A stretch of DNA of 64,000 bases from the NCBI RefSeq assembly GCF_016904955.1, contig NZ_JADIKE010000035.1, forward strand, positions 248,001 to 312,000, written 5' to 3'. The position numbers and the translations under genes are program-made. The stretch is from Dyella flava. GTDB taxonomy: Bacteria; Pseudomonadota; Gammaproteobacteria; Xanthomonadales; Rhodanobacteraceae. Shown here in pieces: positions 45,209 to 52,227 of this stretch. The notes beneath the pieces are model-generated. The model made no database searches. It saw only the letters and a list, made by a program, of their open reading frames with translations, and was not told the DNA's origin. The stretch's first letter is position 1. The number at the start of each line of letters is the position of its first letter.

Positions 45209-46309
45209 ATGAGCGACGCCCGCCAATACTTCAAGCTGCCCTCGCCGTTCGCGATGAAACGCGGCGGCGCGCTGCATGGCGCACATGTCGCTTACGAAAC
45301 CTGGGGTACGTTGAATGCGGCGCGTGACAACGCCGTGCTGATTCTTACCGGCCTCTCGCCCAGCGCCCACGCCGCCGCCAACGACATCGACCCTGCGCCG
45401 GGCTGGTGGGAGGGCATGCTGGGGCCGGGCAAGGCGATCGACACTACACGCTGGTTCGCCATCTGCGTGAACTCGCTCGGCAGCGACAAAGGCTCCACCT
45501 GCCCCGCGTCGATCGATCCTGCCACCGGTGAACCCTATCGCCTGACGTTTCCCGATCTGTCGCTGGAAGATGTCGCCAACGCCGCGCAGGGCGTGGTCGC
45601 CAGCCTGGGCATCGACAAGCTGGCCTGCCTGATCGGCTGCTCGATGGGTGGCATGAGTGCGCTGGCCTACATGGTGCTGCACCCCGGTAGCGTGCATGCG
45701 CACATCAGCGTGGATACCGCGCCGCAGGCGCAGCCCTTTGCCATCGCCATCCGTTCCTTGCAACGCGAAGCCATCCGCCTCGATGCGCACTGGAACGACG
45801 GCCAGTACGACAACACACGCTATCCCGATATCGGCATGAGCATCGCGCGCAAGCTCGGCGTGATCACCTATCGCTCGGCGATGGAATGGAACGGCCGCTT
45901 CGCCCGTATCCGGCTCGACCCCGAACAACGCGAAGGCCAACCCTTCGGCTTCGAATTCCAGGTGGAGTCGTATCTCGAAGGCCACGCGCAACGCTTCGTC
46001 CGCACCTTCGATCCCAACAGTTATCTGTACCTGTCACGCGCCAGCGATTGGTTCGACATCGCCGAATATGGCAACGGCAGCATCATGGAAGGCTTGAAAC
46101 GCATCCACATCGAACAGGCGCTGGTCATCGGCGTCAGCACCGACATCCTGTTTCCGCTGGAGCAGCAGGAGCAGATCGCGGAAGGTCTGGAGGCCGCTGG
46201 CGCGAACGTAGAATTCGTAGCGCTGGATTCTCCGCAAGGCCACGATGCGTTTCTGGTGGATATCGAGAACTACAGCCGCGCCATCGGCGGCTTTCTCTCA
46301 CGCATCTAA
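45209..46309 (+). CDS. metX: MetX-family O-acyltransferase (homoserine or serine)
   Basis: A 366-residue alpha/beta hydrolase-fold acyltransferase. The catalytic triad is Ser145 in GCSMGGMSA, Asp312 in STDILFP and His345 in GHDAFLVD. Homologues activate homoserine with acetyl- or succinyl-CoA for methionine synthesis. Xanthomonadales also have members that succinylate serine for cysteine synthesis. The CVNSLGSDKGSTCPAS stretch departs from the usual GGCYGSTGP, so specificity is left open. It follows ccmI by 14 nt. Confidence 0.88.
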   Translation: MSDARQYFKLPSPFAMKRGGALHGAHVAYETWGTLNAARDNAVLILTGLSPSAHAAANDIDPAPGWWEGMLGPGKAIDTTRWFAICVNSLGSDKGSTCPASIDPATGEPYRLTFPDLSLEDVANAAQGVVASLGIDKLACLIGCSMGGMSALAYMVLHPGSVHAHISVDTAPQAQPFAIAIRSLQREAIRLDAHWNDGQYDNTRYPDIGMSIARKLGVITYRSAMEWNGRFARIRLDPEQREGQPFGFEFQVESYLEGHAQRFVRTFDPNSYLYLSRASDWFDIAEYGNGSIMEGLKRIHIEQALVIGVSTDILFPLEQQEQIAEGLEAAGANVEFVALDSPQGHDAFLVDIENYSRAIGGFLSRI

Positions 46310-46343
46310 CGATGCTCGCGTATGTTGCCCGATTGGGTAGCTT

Positions 46344-46433
46344 GGGTAGGTTGGGTTAGCGCAGCGTAACCCAACGGAATTCCATCGAAGCGACAAACAT
46401 CGTTGGGTTACGCTCCGCTAACCCAACCTACCT
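46344..46433. repeat. Large hairpin repeat (GGGTTAGCG..CGTAACCCAACG family)
   Basis: The left arm (about 46345-46375) and right arm (46401-46431) are inverted copies of a 30-nt unit with a single C/G mismatch, around a 25-nt spacer. Each arm is itself palindromic (TTGGGTTA..TAACCCAA), and TTGGGTAGG-like heptamers border them. This resembles dispersed repeats in Xanthomonadales. It follows metX and may act as a terminator-like or mRNA-stabilising structure. Confidence 0.85.
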
Positions 46434-46471
46434 AACCTACCCAACCTACGCCAATGCATTGAAGCCTCTGA

Positions 46472-46744
46472 TCATTGCAATGTCTGGCCGCGAGGCTCGA
46501 TGCGGTGACGCTTCTCCAAATGTTCCAAGGCCTCACCAATCAGTCTGCTGATCAGCTGAAAGGTGAGTTGCATTTCCCAGCGGGGAATCATCACCGTCCC
46601 GTCTTCGCCGGTGGGCGCGTCCTCGTCGCTACCGATGTTCGCCATGATCAACAGCAGTTGCTGGAGGTTTTTCAGTTCGTCGTACTCTTTGGCGGACAGC
46701 AGATAGTGTCGCGACCCGGTCGGGTCATCGTAGGTGTCTTGCAT
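46472..46744 (-). CDS. XAC0095-like small protein
   Basis: A 90-residue cytoplasmic protein (start at 46744, MQDTYDDPTGSRHYLLSAKEYDELKNL-type opening). The SRHYLLSAKEYDELKNLQQLL stretch is like the XAC0095 family of Xanthomonadales, which has no known function; I hold the match loosely. The longer frame to 46837 would add a non-conserved leader. Confidence 0.6.
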   Translation of the reverse strand: MQDTYDDPTGSRHYLLSAKEYDELKNLQQLLLIMANIGSDEDAPTGEDGTVMIPRWEMQLTFQLISRLIGEALEHLEKRHRIEPRGQTLQ

Positions 46745-47041
46745 CGGTATGCTCCACGGGTTTAGGTCGCCCGCGCATTGCGCGCGGGCGAAGGGACTGC
46801 AGGAAAAAAATCCTGCTCGTTTCAGCGGAATGGCCAACTTCCGCTGGAACGATTACCCACTTGGGCCCGACGCCGCGCAGTCTGAGCGGCGGTGAAGTAG
46901 CGCAAATGTCGGCGTGGCGGGGTCACGCGTAGGCGTGCGTGCCGTAAAATCGGGGATAACCATGGCTAACTGCCTCTGAGTTGGTTGTGGCCAGCGGATC
47001 GTTTTGGGGCGCAATCCCAGGCGATCCGCGCTACTTCTCTA

Positions 47042-47087
47042 GTGTCGGGCGTGTCGTTGTCATCACTCGGATGGGCACGCCCGACAC
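47042..47087. repeat. Perfect 12-bp inverted repeat
   Basis: GTGTCGGGCGTG (47042-47053) is exactly inverted as CACGCCCGACAC (47076-47087) around a 22-nt spacer. It could be a hairpin or a protein-binding palindrome; no flanking gene explains it. Confidence 0.75.
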
Positions 47088-47171
47088 GCATACGATTGCA
47101 TAAGCAAGATCGATGTTGTTCAAGAAGAGGCGAATTTTTCGCAACGGAAAATCCGCCGCCTTTGCTTTGCT

Positions 47172-47207
47172 CCCTCTCCCCTCCGGGGAGAGGGCTGGGG
47201 TGAGGGG
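47172..47207. repeat. Dispersed CCCTCTCCCC palindrome, copy 2
   Basis: CCCTCTCCCC-TCC-GGGGAGAGGG followed by CTGGGGTGAGGGG. Inverted relative to the copy at 47269. Confidence 0.85.
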
Positions 47208-47268
47208 CCGCGCTTGCGGGGAAGCTCACATAGCGTCGATGTTTCTTTGGGGCTCAACGCGAGGTTGA

Positions 47269-47304
47269 CCCCTCACCTCAGTCCTCTCCCCGGAGGGGAG
47301 AGGA
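47269..47304. repeat. Dispersed CCCTCTCCCC palindrome, copy 3
   Basis: CCCCTCACCTCAG followed by TCCTCTCCCC-GGA-GGGGAGAGGA. With copy 2 it makes an inverted pair 62 nt apart, as seen in miniature mobile repeats. It lies just behind the small monooxygenase-like gene. Confidence 0.85.
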
Positions 47305-47326
47305 AGAAAAGCAACAAGCCACGCAG

Positions 47327-47644
47327 CTACAGCGCAATAGGCTCAAACTCCGCAAACATCGCCTCCGCCTCCGGCAACTCGCGCAGCGGCACATAATCGC
47401 AAGCATTGGCAAAGCGCTCCCACAACTCCGCCACACGCGCACTGTTGTGCGCCGCCTCAATCCCGCCCTGCTTCCATTCGAACACCTCGACAATGGTGCC
47501 GTCTTTCGCACGCATCGCCTGGGCAGGACGCTCGGTCACCAGCCCCAGGGTGCGCAGACAGGGCACGTGCTCGCGCACCAGCGCCTCCAGCTCCCATTCG
47601 CACCCCGGCTTGGGACGGTAAGCTACAATCACCATCGCACCCAT
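47327..47644 (-). CDS. Small dimeric alpha-beta barrel (ABM-like) protein
   Basis: A 105-residue protein from the ATG at 47644 (MGAMVIVAYRPKPGCEWELEALVREH). The beta-alpha-beta pattern, GTIVEVFEWKQGGIEAAHNSARVAELWERF and short length match ferredoxin-like dimeric barrel proteins such as antibiotic biosynthesis monooxygenases. No catalytic residues identify a reaction. A further in-frame ATG at M4 is possible. Confidence 0.6.
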   Translation of the reverse strand: MGAMVIVAYRPKPGCEWELEALVREHVPCLRTLGLVTERPAQAMRAKDGTIVEVFEWKQGGIEAAHNSARVAELWERFANACDYVPLRELPEAEAMFAEFEPIAL

Positions 47645-47776
47645 GGACCCCCCTGACAAAGGCTTGATCAAGTACCGATCCCGGCAAGGCTAGCAGAGAT
47701 GCCTTCCCCAGGCTTCAGCCGGTTTGTTCTTCCATCAGAGGTTATCTGCTAACCCTGGATTTACCCGAGACCGCCC

Positions 47777-48358
47777 ATGCTCACTACGGAATTTCCCGGC
47801 TCTCAGAAGCTCATCAGCGCCATCGACGAAGCCGTTTCCAAGGGCTCAACGCCCGCCATCACCGACAGCTTGCGCAATAGCCTGTGCAAACTGTTCCGCG
47901 ACAAGGAAATCGCGCTGCCCGAATGCGTGTTCGAAACCGCCAACGATCACTACGCCCGCCGCGAGCTTTATCACAGCGACCAGCACGGCTACTGCGTAGT
48001 GGCCATGACCTGGGGCCCCGGCCAGGGCACCCCCATCCACGACCACTGCGGCATGTGGTGCGTGGAAGGCGTGTGGAGCGGCGCCCTGGAAGTGGTGCAG
48101 TACGAGCGCCTGACCGACGAGGGTGAGCTTTGCCGGTTCCAGCCGGTCGGCTCCGTCCAGGCCGGCCCCGGCTCCGCCGGCAGCCTGATCCCGCCCCACG
48201 AATACCACACCATCCGCAACCCCAGCGACGACACGGTAGCGGTCAGCCTGCACGTCTACTCCGGCAACATGACCCACTGCGCCGTATTCCAGCCCAAGGG
48301 CGAGGACCACTGCTACGAGCGCTCCGACCGCCAACTAAGTCTCGACCCGGTCCACTGA
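47777..48358 (+). CDS. cdo: Cysteine dioxygenase
   Basis: A 193-residue cupin enzyme oxidising cysteine to cysteine sulfinate with O2 and Fe(II). The iron-binding His residues are in TPIHDHCGMWCVEG (HxH) and SLHVYSG; HEYHTIRNP holds another conserved His. The Cys93-Tyr157 type cross-link of mammals cannot be confirmed by eye. The gene stands alone, 28 nt ahead of the tRNA gene. Confidence 0.88.
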   Translation: MLTTEFPGSQKLISAIDEAVSKGSTPAITDSLRNSLCKLFRDKEIALPECVFETANDHYARRELYHSDQHGYCVVAMTWGPGQGTPIHDHCGMWCVEGVWSGALEVVQYERLTDEGELCRFQPVGSVQAGPGSAGSLIPPHEYHTIRNPSDDTVAVSLHVYSGNMTHCAVFQPKGEDHCYERSDRQLSLDPVH

Positions 48359-48386
48359 AACCGGCATAATAGGCGTTCGCTCACGG

Positions 48387-48472
48387 GCCGGTGTGGCGGA
48401 ATGGTAGACGCGGTGGACTCAAAATCCACTGGCAGCGATGTCGTGTAGGTTCGAGTCCTATCACCGGTACCA
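48387..48472 (+). tRNA. tRNA-Leu (anticodon CAA)
   Basis: The 86-nt sequence folds as a class II tRNA: acceptor arms GCCGGTG and CACCGGT pair (first pair G-U). The anticodon stem GTGGA/TCCAC holds the loop CTCAAAA with anticodon CAA (UUG codon), a long variable arm is present, the T-loop reads GGTTCGAGTCC and the CCA end is encoded. An accessory region starts directly behind it. Confidence 0.97.
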
Positions 48473-48516
48473 ACAGCGCGTTTCAAGCAGTATCAACATA
48501 GCTTTGGAACAACGAT

Positions 48517-48541
48517 AAGCCCGCACTTTGCGGGCTTTTTC
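48517..48541 (+). terminator. Intrinsic terminator after tRNA-Leu
   Basis: AAGCCCGCA-CTT-TGCGGGCTT followed by a T-run. A canonical terminator for the tRNA transcript and perhaps cdo. Confidence 0.92.
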
Positions 48542-48575
48542 GTGTCTGATAGGCCCGCCCCGGGTTGAAAGCAAA

Positions 48576-48980
48576 CTAGGCGTCCCGACGCCCCTGCGTT
48601 GATTGAAGTAAATCGGCCATTCGCTGATGAACGAGATTGATTGCCTTCAGCGGCCTAAGCATTACCTTGAATTCGACAATTTTCCCGGCGTCGTTCCACT
48701 TAATAAGATCGACTCCGTTGACGAGTATTCCATCAATTTCGGTCTCGAATTCCAGCATCGCGTCCGACGTACCCACAATCTCGCGCACATAACGGAACGT
48801 TGAATTGAAGAATACGGTGAATGCCGCACTCAGATAAGCGGCAGCTAGTGCCTTGCCACGTTGTGGCGCGTGGACGACAGGCGAGTAGAAAACCGCATCC
48901 TCTCCGAGCACCGATTGGAGGCCTGAAGGGTCTTGGGTGCGCACCAAGCGGTGCCAGGTTTCGAGCGGGTGTTCGTTCAC
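48576..48980 (-). CDS. NTF2-like (SnoaL) family protein
   Basis: A GTG at 48980 with GGGGAG 7 nt upstream gives 134 residues (VNEHPLETWHRLVRTQDPSGLQ). The pattern of a cone-shaped NTF2 fold is clear: LQSVLGEDAVFYSPVVHAPQRGKALAAAYL, then ILVNGVDLIKWNDAGKIVEFKVMLRP. Members include small isomerases and binding proteins; the activity here is unknown. First gene of the lower-G+C patch behind the tRNA. Confidence 0.75.
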   Translation of the reverse strand: MNEHPLETWHRLVRTQDPSGLQSVLGEDAVFYSPVVHAPQRGKALAAAYLSAAFTVFFNSTFRYVREIVGTSDAMLEFETEIDGILVNGVDLIKWNDAGKIVEFKVMLRPLKAINLVHQRMADLLQSTQGRRDA

Positions 48981-49025
48981 TTCGTGGCTCCCCTTACATC
49001 CGTCGTGAATAAGGCCCCCGCAAAA

Positions 49026-49071
49026 GGTACCAGGTGGACTTATCAAGAAAACTCAGCCTGGAACCGTTTCT
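49026..49071. repeat. 46-nt inverted-repeat element, copy A
   Basis: Reads GGTACCAGGTGGACTTATCA onwards and ends ACCGTTTCT; 42 of 46 positions match copy B at 50461. Its ends (GGTACCAGG.. and ..CCTGGAACC) are inverted repeats, so it can form a hairpin. Confidence 0.88.
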
Positions 49072-49076
49072 AGAGT

Positions 49077-49496
49077 TCATAGTGAGACATAACTCGCATA
49101 GACAAGCGTGAACGAAGCTGCGAGCGAAGCGATAGAGCCGAGCATGTTGCCGGCAAAAATGAGTTTTGCGGTGAGCGGACCGCCGGTAGAAAGGCCACGG
49201 TAACCAGTCATTGCAGCGAGCGGAAGGGAAAAACAAAAGGCATAAGCGGAAACCATGAGCGTGATTGCAATGAACCATTTGAGTTGAGCCGCAATGGCAA
49301 AGGACGACAGCAATGCCGCCACTGCGAACATGAGTATTGCGCCGATGGGAAGGCTTGCGTGAACAACCCGCCAAGAGTGAATGATGTGAGCGGGTGCGTT
49401 GCGATTGATGGCACGCCCATAGGGAGCACCGCAAAGCAGCCCAAATAACAAAACGATGCTTCCGTGAAACGCGAGATGACGTGCTGAAAGGTCCAT
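49077..49496 (-). CDS. Four-helix membrane protein of unknown function
   Basis: A 139-residue protein from the ATG at 49496 (MDLSARHLAFHGSIVLLFGLLCG). Four hydrophobic helices are visible, with conserved-looking polar spots HGS in helix 1, GAPYGRAINR after it and HSWRVVHASLPIG at the start of helix 2. The size and His-bearing helix recall styrene oxide isomerase-like proteins, but I cannot claim that family. It lies between the two 46-nt repeats. Confidence 0.55.
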   Translation of the reverse strand: MDLSARHLAFHGSIVLLFGLLCGAPYGRAINRNAPAHIIHSWRVVHASLPIGAILMFAVAALLSSFAIAAQLKWFIAITLMVSAYAFCFSLPLAAMTGYRGLSTGGPLTAKLIFAGNMLGSIASLAASFTLVYASYVSL

Positions 49497-49512
49497 GGGG
49501 ATCCACGATGGG

Positions 49513-49577
49513 GCTAAAACCAATGCTCAGCGGCGTGACCTCGAAGCGGGCACATCAGCTAGAGCGCCTTGTTATGC
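49513..49577 (-). other. attC-like cassette recombination site (degenerate)
   Basis: On the minus strand, GCATAAC directly overlaps the pfpI-like stop, followed by AAGGCGCTCTAGC, a spacer, then CGCTGAGCATTG and GGTTTTAGC. This is the layout R''-L''-spacer-L'-R' of an integron attC, with a poor R' (GTTRRRY expected). A matching GTTAGGC lies 17 nt before the gene's start codon (50323-50329 on the plus strand reads GCCTAAC). Confidence 0.45.
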
Positions 49578-50306
49578 ACTGTTGCGAGCGAGGCCTAGCC
49601 TGCTGCGGATTTTGTTCAACGCGTTGCGCCACAGAATGACGGGAACAGATAACGTGTTGCGTGGATTTTTAGCGCGGTCCAGCATCTCCGCCCGCGCCGC
49701 TTCAAAGACTGCCTTGGATGCTTTGGAGGGATGACCCGATTGGAAGGATGGCTGCGGATCGTACTCGAGTAAAAGTTGAACAATCTCCGCGCGTTGACGC
49801 CCGCATAATTCACCAACCACGAATAAGGCGAGATCGATTCCAGCCGACACGCCAGCTGCCGTGACAATTTTTCCCGATTGGACGACACGCTTTTCGCGCT
49901 GTGGCTCTGCTCCAAATTGCGGCAGCATGCTTTGTGCAATCCAATGAGTGGTAGCAGGATGTCCTTTGAGGATTCCGGCGGCACCCAAAATCAATGCACC
50001 CGAGCATACCGACAAGGTGTAACGACTGGTTTGGTGAACTTTAGTCAACCACTGAAGCAACCGCCCATCTGCCATTGCGGTAGTTGTGTTCGCTTCCGAT
50101 CCCGGCACGAGGACGATGTCGGGTGCCGACGTTTCTTCGTAAGAGTGCGTTGCGCCCAACACTAGAACGCCACTGTCCGTCACGATGGGGCCCGGTTTAT
50201 GACTAACGAATCTCAGCTCGCAATCCGGAATGTTTCGCAGCACTTCATACGGCCCGATCGCATCGAGTGTGGTCAGCCCCGGATACAGCACTATCGCAAT
50301 CTGCAC
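49572..50306 (-). CDS. DJ-1/PfpI family protein (isonitrile hydratase-like)
   Basis: A 244-residue class I glutamine-amidotransferase-like protein starting at GTG (50306) with AAGGGACA upstream. The nucleophile elbow is Cys101 in SVCSGALILGAAGIL, followed by HPATTHW; the acidic residue of the family is in PYEVL. Close relatives hydrate isonitriles or act as the sensor half of AraC regulators, but there is no HTH domain here. Its ends carry cassette-like GTTAGGC and GCATAAC sequences. Confidence 0.85.
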   Translation of the reverse strand: MQIAIVLYPGLTTLDAIGPYEVLRNIPDCELRFVSHKPGPIVTDSGVLVLGATHSYEETSAPDIVLVPGSEANTTTAMADGRLLQWLTKVHQTSRYTLSVCSGALILGAAGILKGHPATTHWIAQSMLPQFGAEPQREKRVVQSGKIVTAAGVSAGIDLALFVVGELCGRQRAEIVQLLLEYDPQPSFQSGHPSKASKAVFEAARAEMLDRAKNPRNTLSVPVILWRNALNKIRSRLGLARNSA

Positions 50307-50636
50307 GACTTGTCCCTTGAATGCCTAACTACCTAATAGATAGATATGCTTGCCCGGTTATATATCTCCGAAAACTCGCCGAACGCAGCCGTTAAAGCAC
50401 AGAACGTTTAGAACTTTACCGGGCCTACGCCCGGCTAACAAACGAAAAGTTGGCAAAAAAGGTACCAGGTTGACTTATCAAGGAAACTCAACCTGGGACC
50501 GTTTCTGCTGCAGTGTGGCCCAAATTAAGCGCCCCATTGGGCCACCCGCAACCGGCCGATTGACCCCACCCACTCGGCCCGTAAAGCTTTTTGGTCTGGA
50601 GCGGACACTTCCAACCTCGCCCCTCGAACACCTCCC
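50307..50636. other. Gene-free stretch with the second repeat copy
   Basis: Between the PfpI-like gene and the peptidase remnant there is no gene. The stretch holds the GCCTAAC core (50323-50329), a GC-rich inverted repeat around 50420-50435 (CCGGGC/GCCCGG) and repeat copy B. A plus-strand frame through 50350-50742 shows no family features. Confidence 0.5.
50461..50506. repeat. 46-nt inverted-repeat element, copy B
   Basis: GGTACCAGGTTGA at the left end pairs with TCAACCTGGGACC (one unpaired mismatch), giving a 13-bp stem, followed by GTTTCT. Direct-orientation copy of the element at 49026, with four differences. Confidence 0.9.
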
Positions 50637-50825
50637 CTACTGGCAAAGCTCCACCACCCGACTCAATACCACGTCGCGACCGGCACGGATGTCTTGCAAG
50701 CTAGGCGTGACGATGACGTCCGGCGTCACACCCTGCAGGTGAAACACAGTAACGCCATCGTGATGCGTCACGCGCATGCTGGTGAAGCTGATGCGATAGC
50801 CAGAGGGCGTATCGAAAAATGGACC
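50637..50825 (-). pseudogene. 3' remnant of an S41 family peptidase gene
   Basis: Read on the minus strand, about 62 codons end at a TAG (50637-50639). The translation begins GPFFDTPSGYRISF and continues through MRVTHHDG, GVTPDVIVTPS and DIRAGRDVVLSR. This matches the C-terminal end of tail-specific (S41/CtpA) peptidases, where a Y.i.y..mrv...dG motif is followed by GV.PDv.v.pt...i..GrD. The rest of the gene is missing: homology stops at a 13-bp palindrome at 50825-50856. It is therefore a truncated relic. Confidence 0.7.
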
Positions 50826-50856
50826 GGAGGTAGTTAAACGCCCTTAACTACCTCCG
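50825..50856. repeat. Perfect palindrome at the pseudogene breakpoint
   Basis: CGGAGGTAGTTAA and TTAACTACCTCCG are exact inverted copies around ACGCCC, a 13-bp stem. It marks the point where the S41 fragment stops. Confidence 0.9.
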
Positions 50857-50857
50857 A

Positions 50858-50886
50858 TCCACTTTCGGCGTGGTCCACTTTCGGCG
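50858..50886. repeat. Short tandem repeat TCCACTTTCGGCG
   Basis: TCCACTTTCGGCG occurs twice with a 16-nt period, ending 4 nt from the yhcG-like stop codon. It may be a remnant of an insertion end. Confidence 0.8.
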
Positions 50887-50889
50887 GCG

Positions 50890-52227
50890 TCACCGCATAC
50901 CTCGAAGTTCTGCCAAAAATGCCGTGCCGATCTCCACGGCCCGCTCCGCCCCCACCGGATCTACATCGACGCCATGAACGGCCTCATTCATGACCCGGAG
51001 GGATTCAAGAAACCGTTCCGTGCTGGCCGGTGCGAGGCCATGTTGATGCAGTTCGCGCAGCATATTTCCAATGCCGGCTGGCACCTTCAGAGGAAGTCCG
51101 TTGCCGGACAGAAGATCCCGCAGGACCCGCTCGATCTCGATCCGCAACTTGACGACGGACATCAGCGGAAACTCGCGTGCGAATTCTTCGGCAGTCGGCA
51201 ATGCTTGCTGCAACTGTGGCGGCAGCGCTGGTGAGAGCCGGTATTGGGCGACACCCATCGGCTTGCCGGAATCGCGCAAGGCATATTCGACGATCACCTC
51301 GTTACGGCCTTTGCACAGAATGATGCCGATGGTTGGTTGATCGTCCTTGTGTCGAAGCTGGTCGTCAACGGCGGAGAGGTAGAAGTTCATCTTGCCCGCG
51401 AACTCGGGTTTGAAGTCCTCGATCTTCAGCTCGATCACGACGAAGCAACGCAACCGCAGGTGATAGAAGAGAAGATCGAGATAGTAATCCTGGCCGCCGA
51501 CTTCGAGATGGTATTGGCTACCGACGAAGGCAAAGCCCTTGCCAAGCTCTAGGATCAAGGCGCGCAGATGCTCGATCAGACCACGTTCGAGATCGCGCTC
51601 CAGCATATCGGGACCGAGCGCGAGAAAGTCGAAGGTATAGGGGTCTTTGAGGATTTGCTGGGCCAAGTCGGACTGTTCGGCTGGCAGCGTCCGCGAGAAA
51701 TTGGTGAGCGCGTTTCCCTGGCGTGCGAACAGCTTGCTCTCGATCTGGTGAACAAGGACAGCACGGCTCCAGCCGTGTTCGATAGCCTGCTGGGCGTACC
51801 ATGCACGCTCCTCGGTCGCCTTAACGGTATCGAGAAGGCTGACGTTATGCCCCCAGGGCAATTGTGCAACGACCCGTTGCACAAATTCGCCATCAGGCCA
51901 TGCCCCGGCAAAGGCACGCATATATTTGAGATTTCGGGCTGAAAGGCCCGTCATCTCAGGGAAGGCCTGGCCCAGATCGACAGCCAACCGGTCGATAACC
52001 TTGGCGCCCCAACCTTCACGCTCCTGTCGAACCAAAATGTCGCGGCCAATGCCCCAATAGAGCAGGATCAATTCACGATTGACTGACAGGCTAGCGCGGT
52101 GACGGGCCTCAGCAATCTTCCTCTTCAAGTCACCGACGAAGGCTGCGTAGCTCGGTACGGCAATCTCAGCGGTCGATTTCGCCGCCTTGGCACGACTCGA
52201 TGCTGGTTTGGATGATCGGGGATTCAA
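50890..52227 (-). CDS. YhcG/DUF1016 PDDEXK nuclease with C-terminal extension
   Basis: A 445-residue protein. Residues about 25-170 are the DUF1016 N-terminal domain (LILLYWGIGRDILVRQE, GLSARNLKYMRAFA, LPWGHNVSLLD). Residues about 190-350 form a PDDEXK nuclease: YYLDLLFYHLRLRCFVVIELK supplies Asp251 and the Glu266-x-Lys268 pair. The usual family ends near there. An extra helical part of about 90 residues follows, with LRVMNEAVHGVDVDPVGAERAVEIG resembling DUF4145-like tails. YhcG proteins are linked to phage defence and mobile DNA, but the function is unproven. Confidence 0.88.
   Translation of the reverse strand: MNPRSSKPASSRAKAAKSTAEIAVPSYAAFVGDLKRKIAEARHRASLSVNRELILLYWGIGRDILVRQEREGWGAKVIDRLAVDLGQAFPEMTGLSARNLKYMRAFAGAWPDGEFVQRVVAQLPWGHNVSLLDTVKATEERAWYAQQAIEHGWSRAVLVHQIESKLFARQGNALTNFSRTLPAEQSDLAQQILKDPYTFDFLALGPDMLERDLERGLIEHLRALILELGKGFAFVGSQYHLEVGGQDYYLDLLFYHLRLRCFVVIELKIEDFKPEFAGKMNFYLSAVDDQLRHKDDQPTIGIILCKGRNEVIVEYALRDSGKPMGVAQYRLSPALPPQLQQALPTAEEFAREFPLMSVVKLRIEIERVLRDLLSGNGLPLKVPAGIGNMLRELHQHGLAPASTERFLESLRVMNEAVHGVDVDPVGAERAVEIGTAFLAELRGMR

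Larger units (their letters stand above)
46745..47326. other. Repeat-rich intergenic region
   Basis: No gene is supported in these 580 nt. They hold an inverted 12-bp repeat (47042-47087) and two copies of the CCCTCTCCCC palindrome in opposite orientation (47172-47207 and 47269-47304). The rest shows nothing I can name. Confidence 0.6.
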
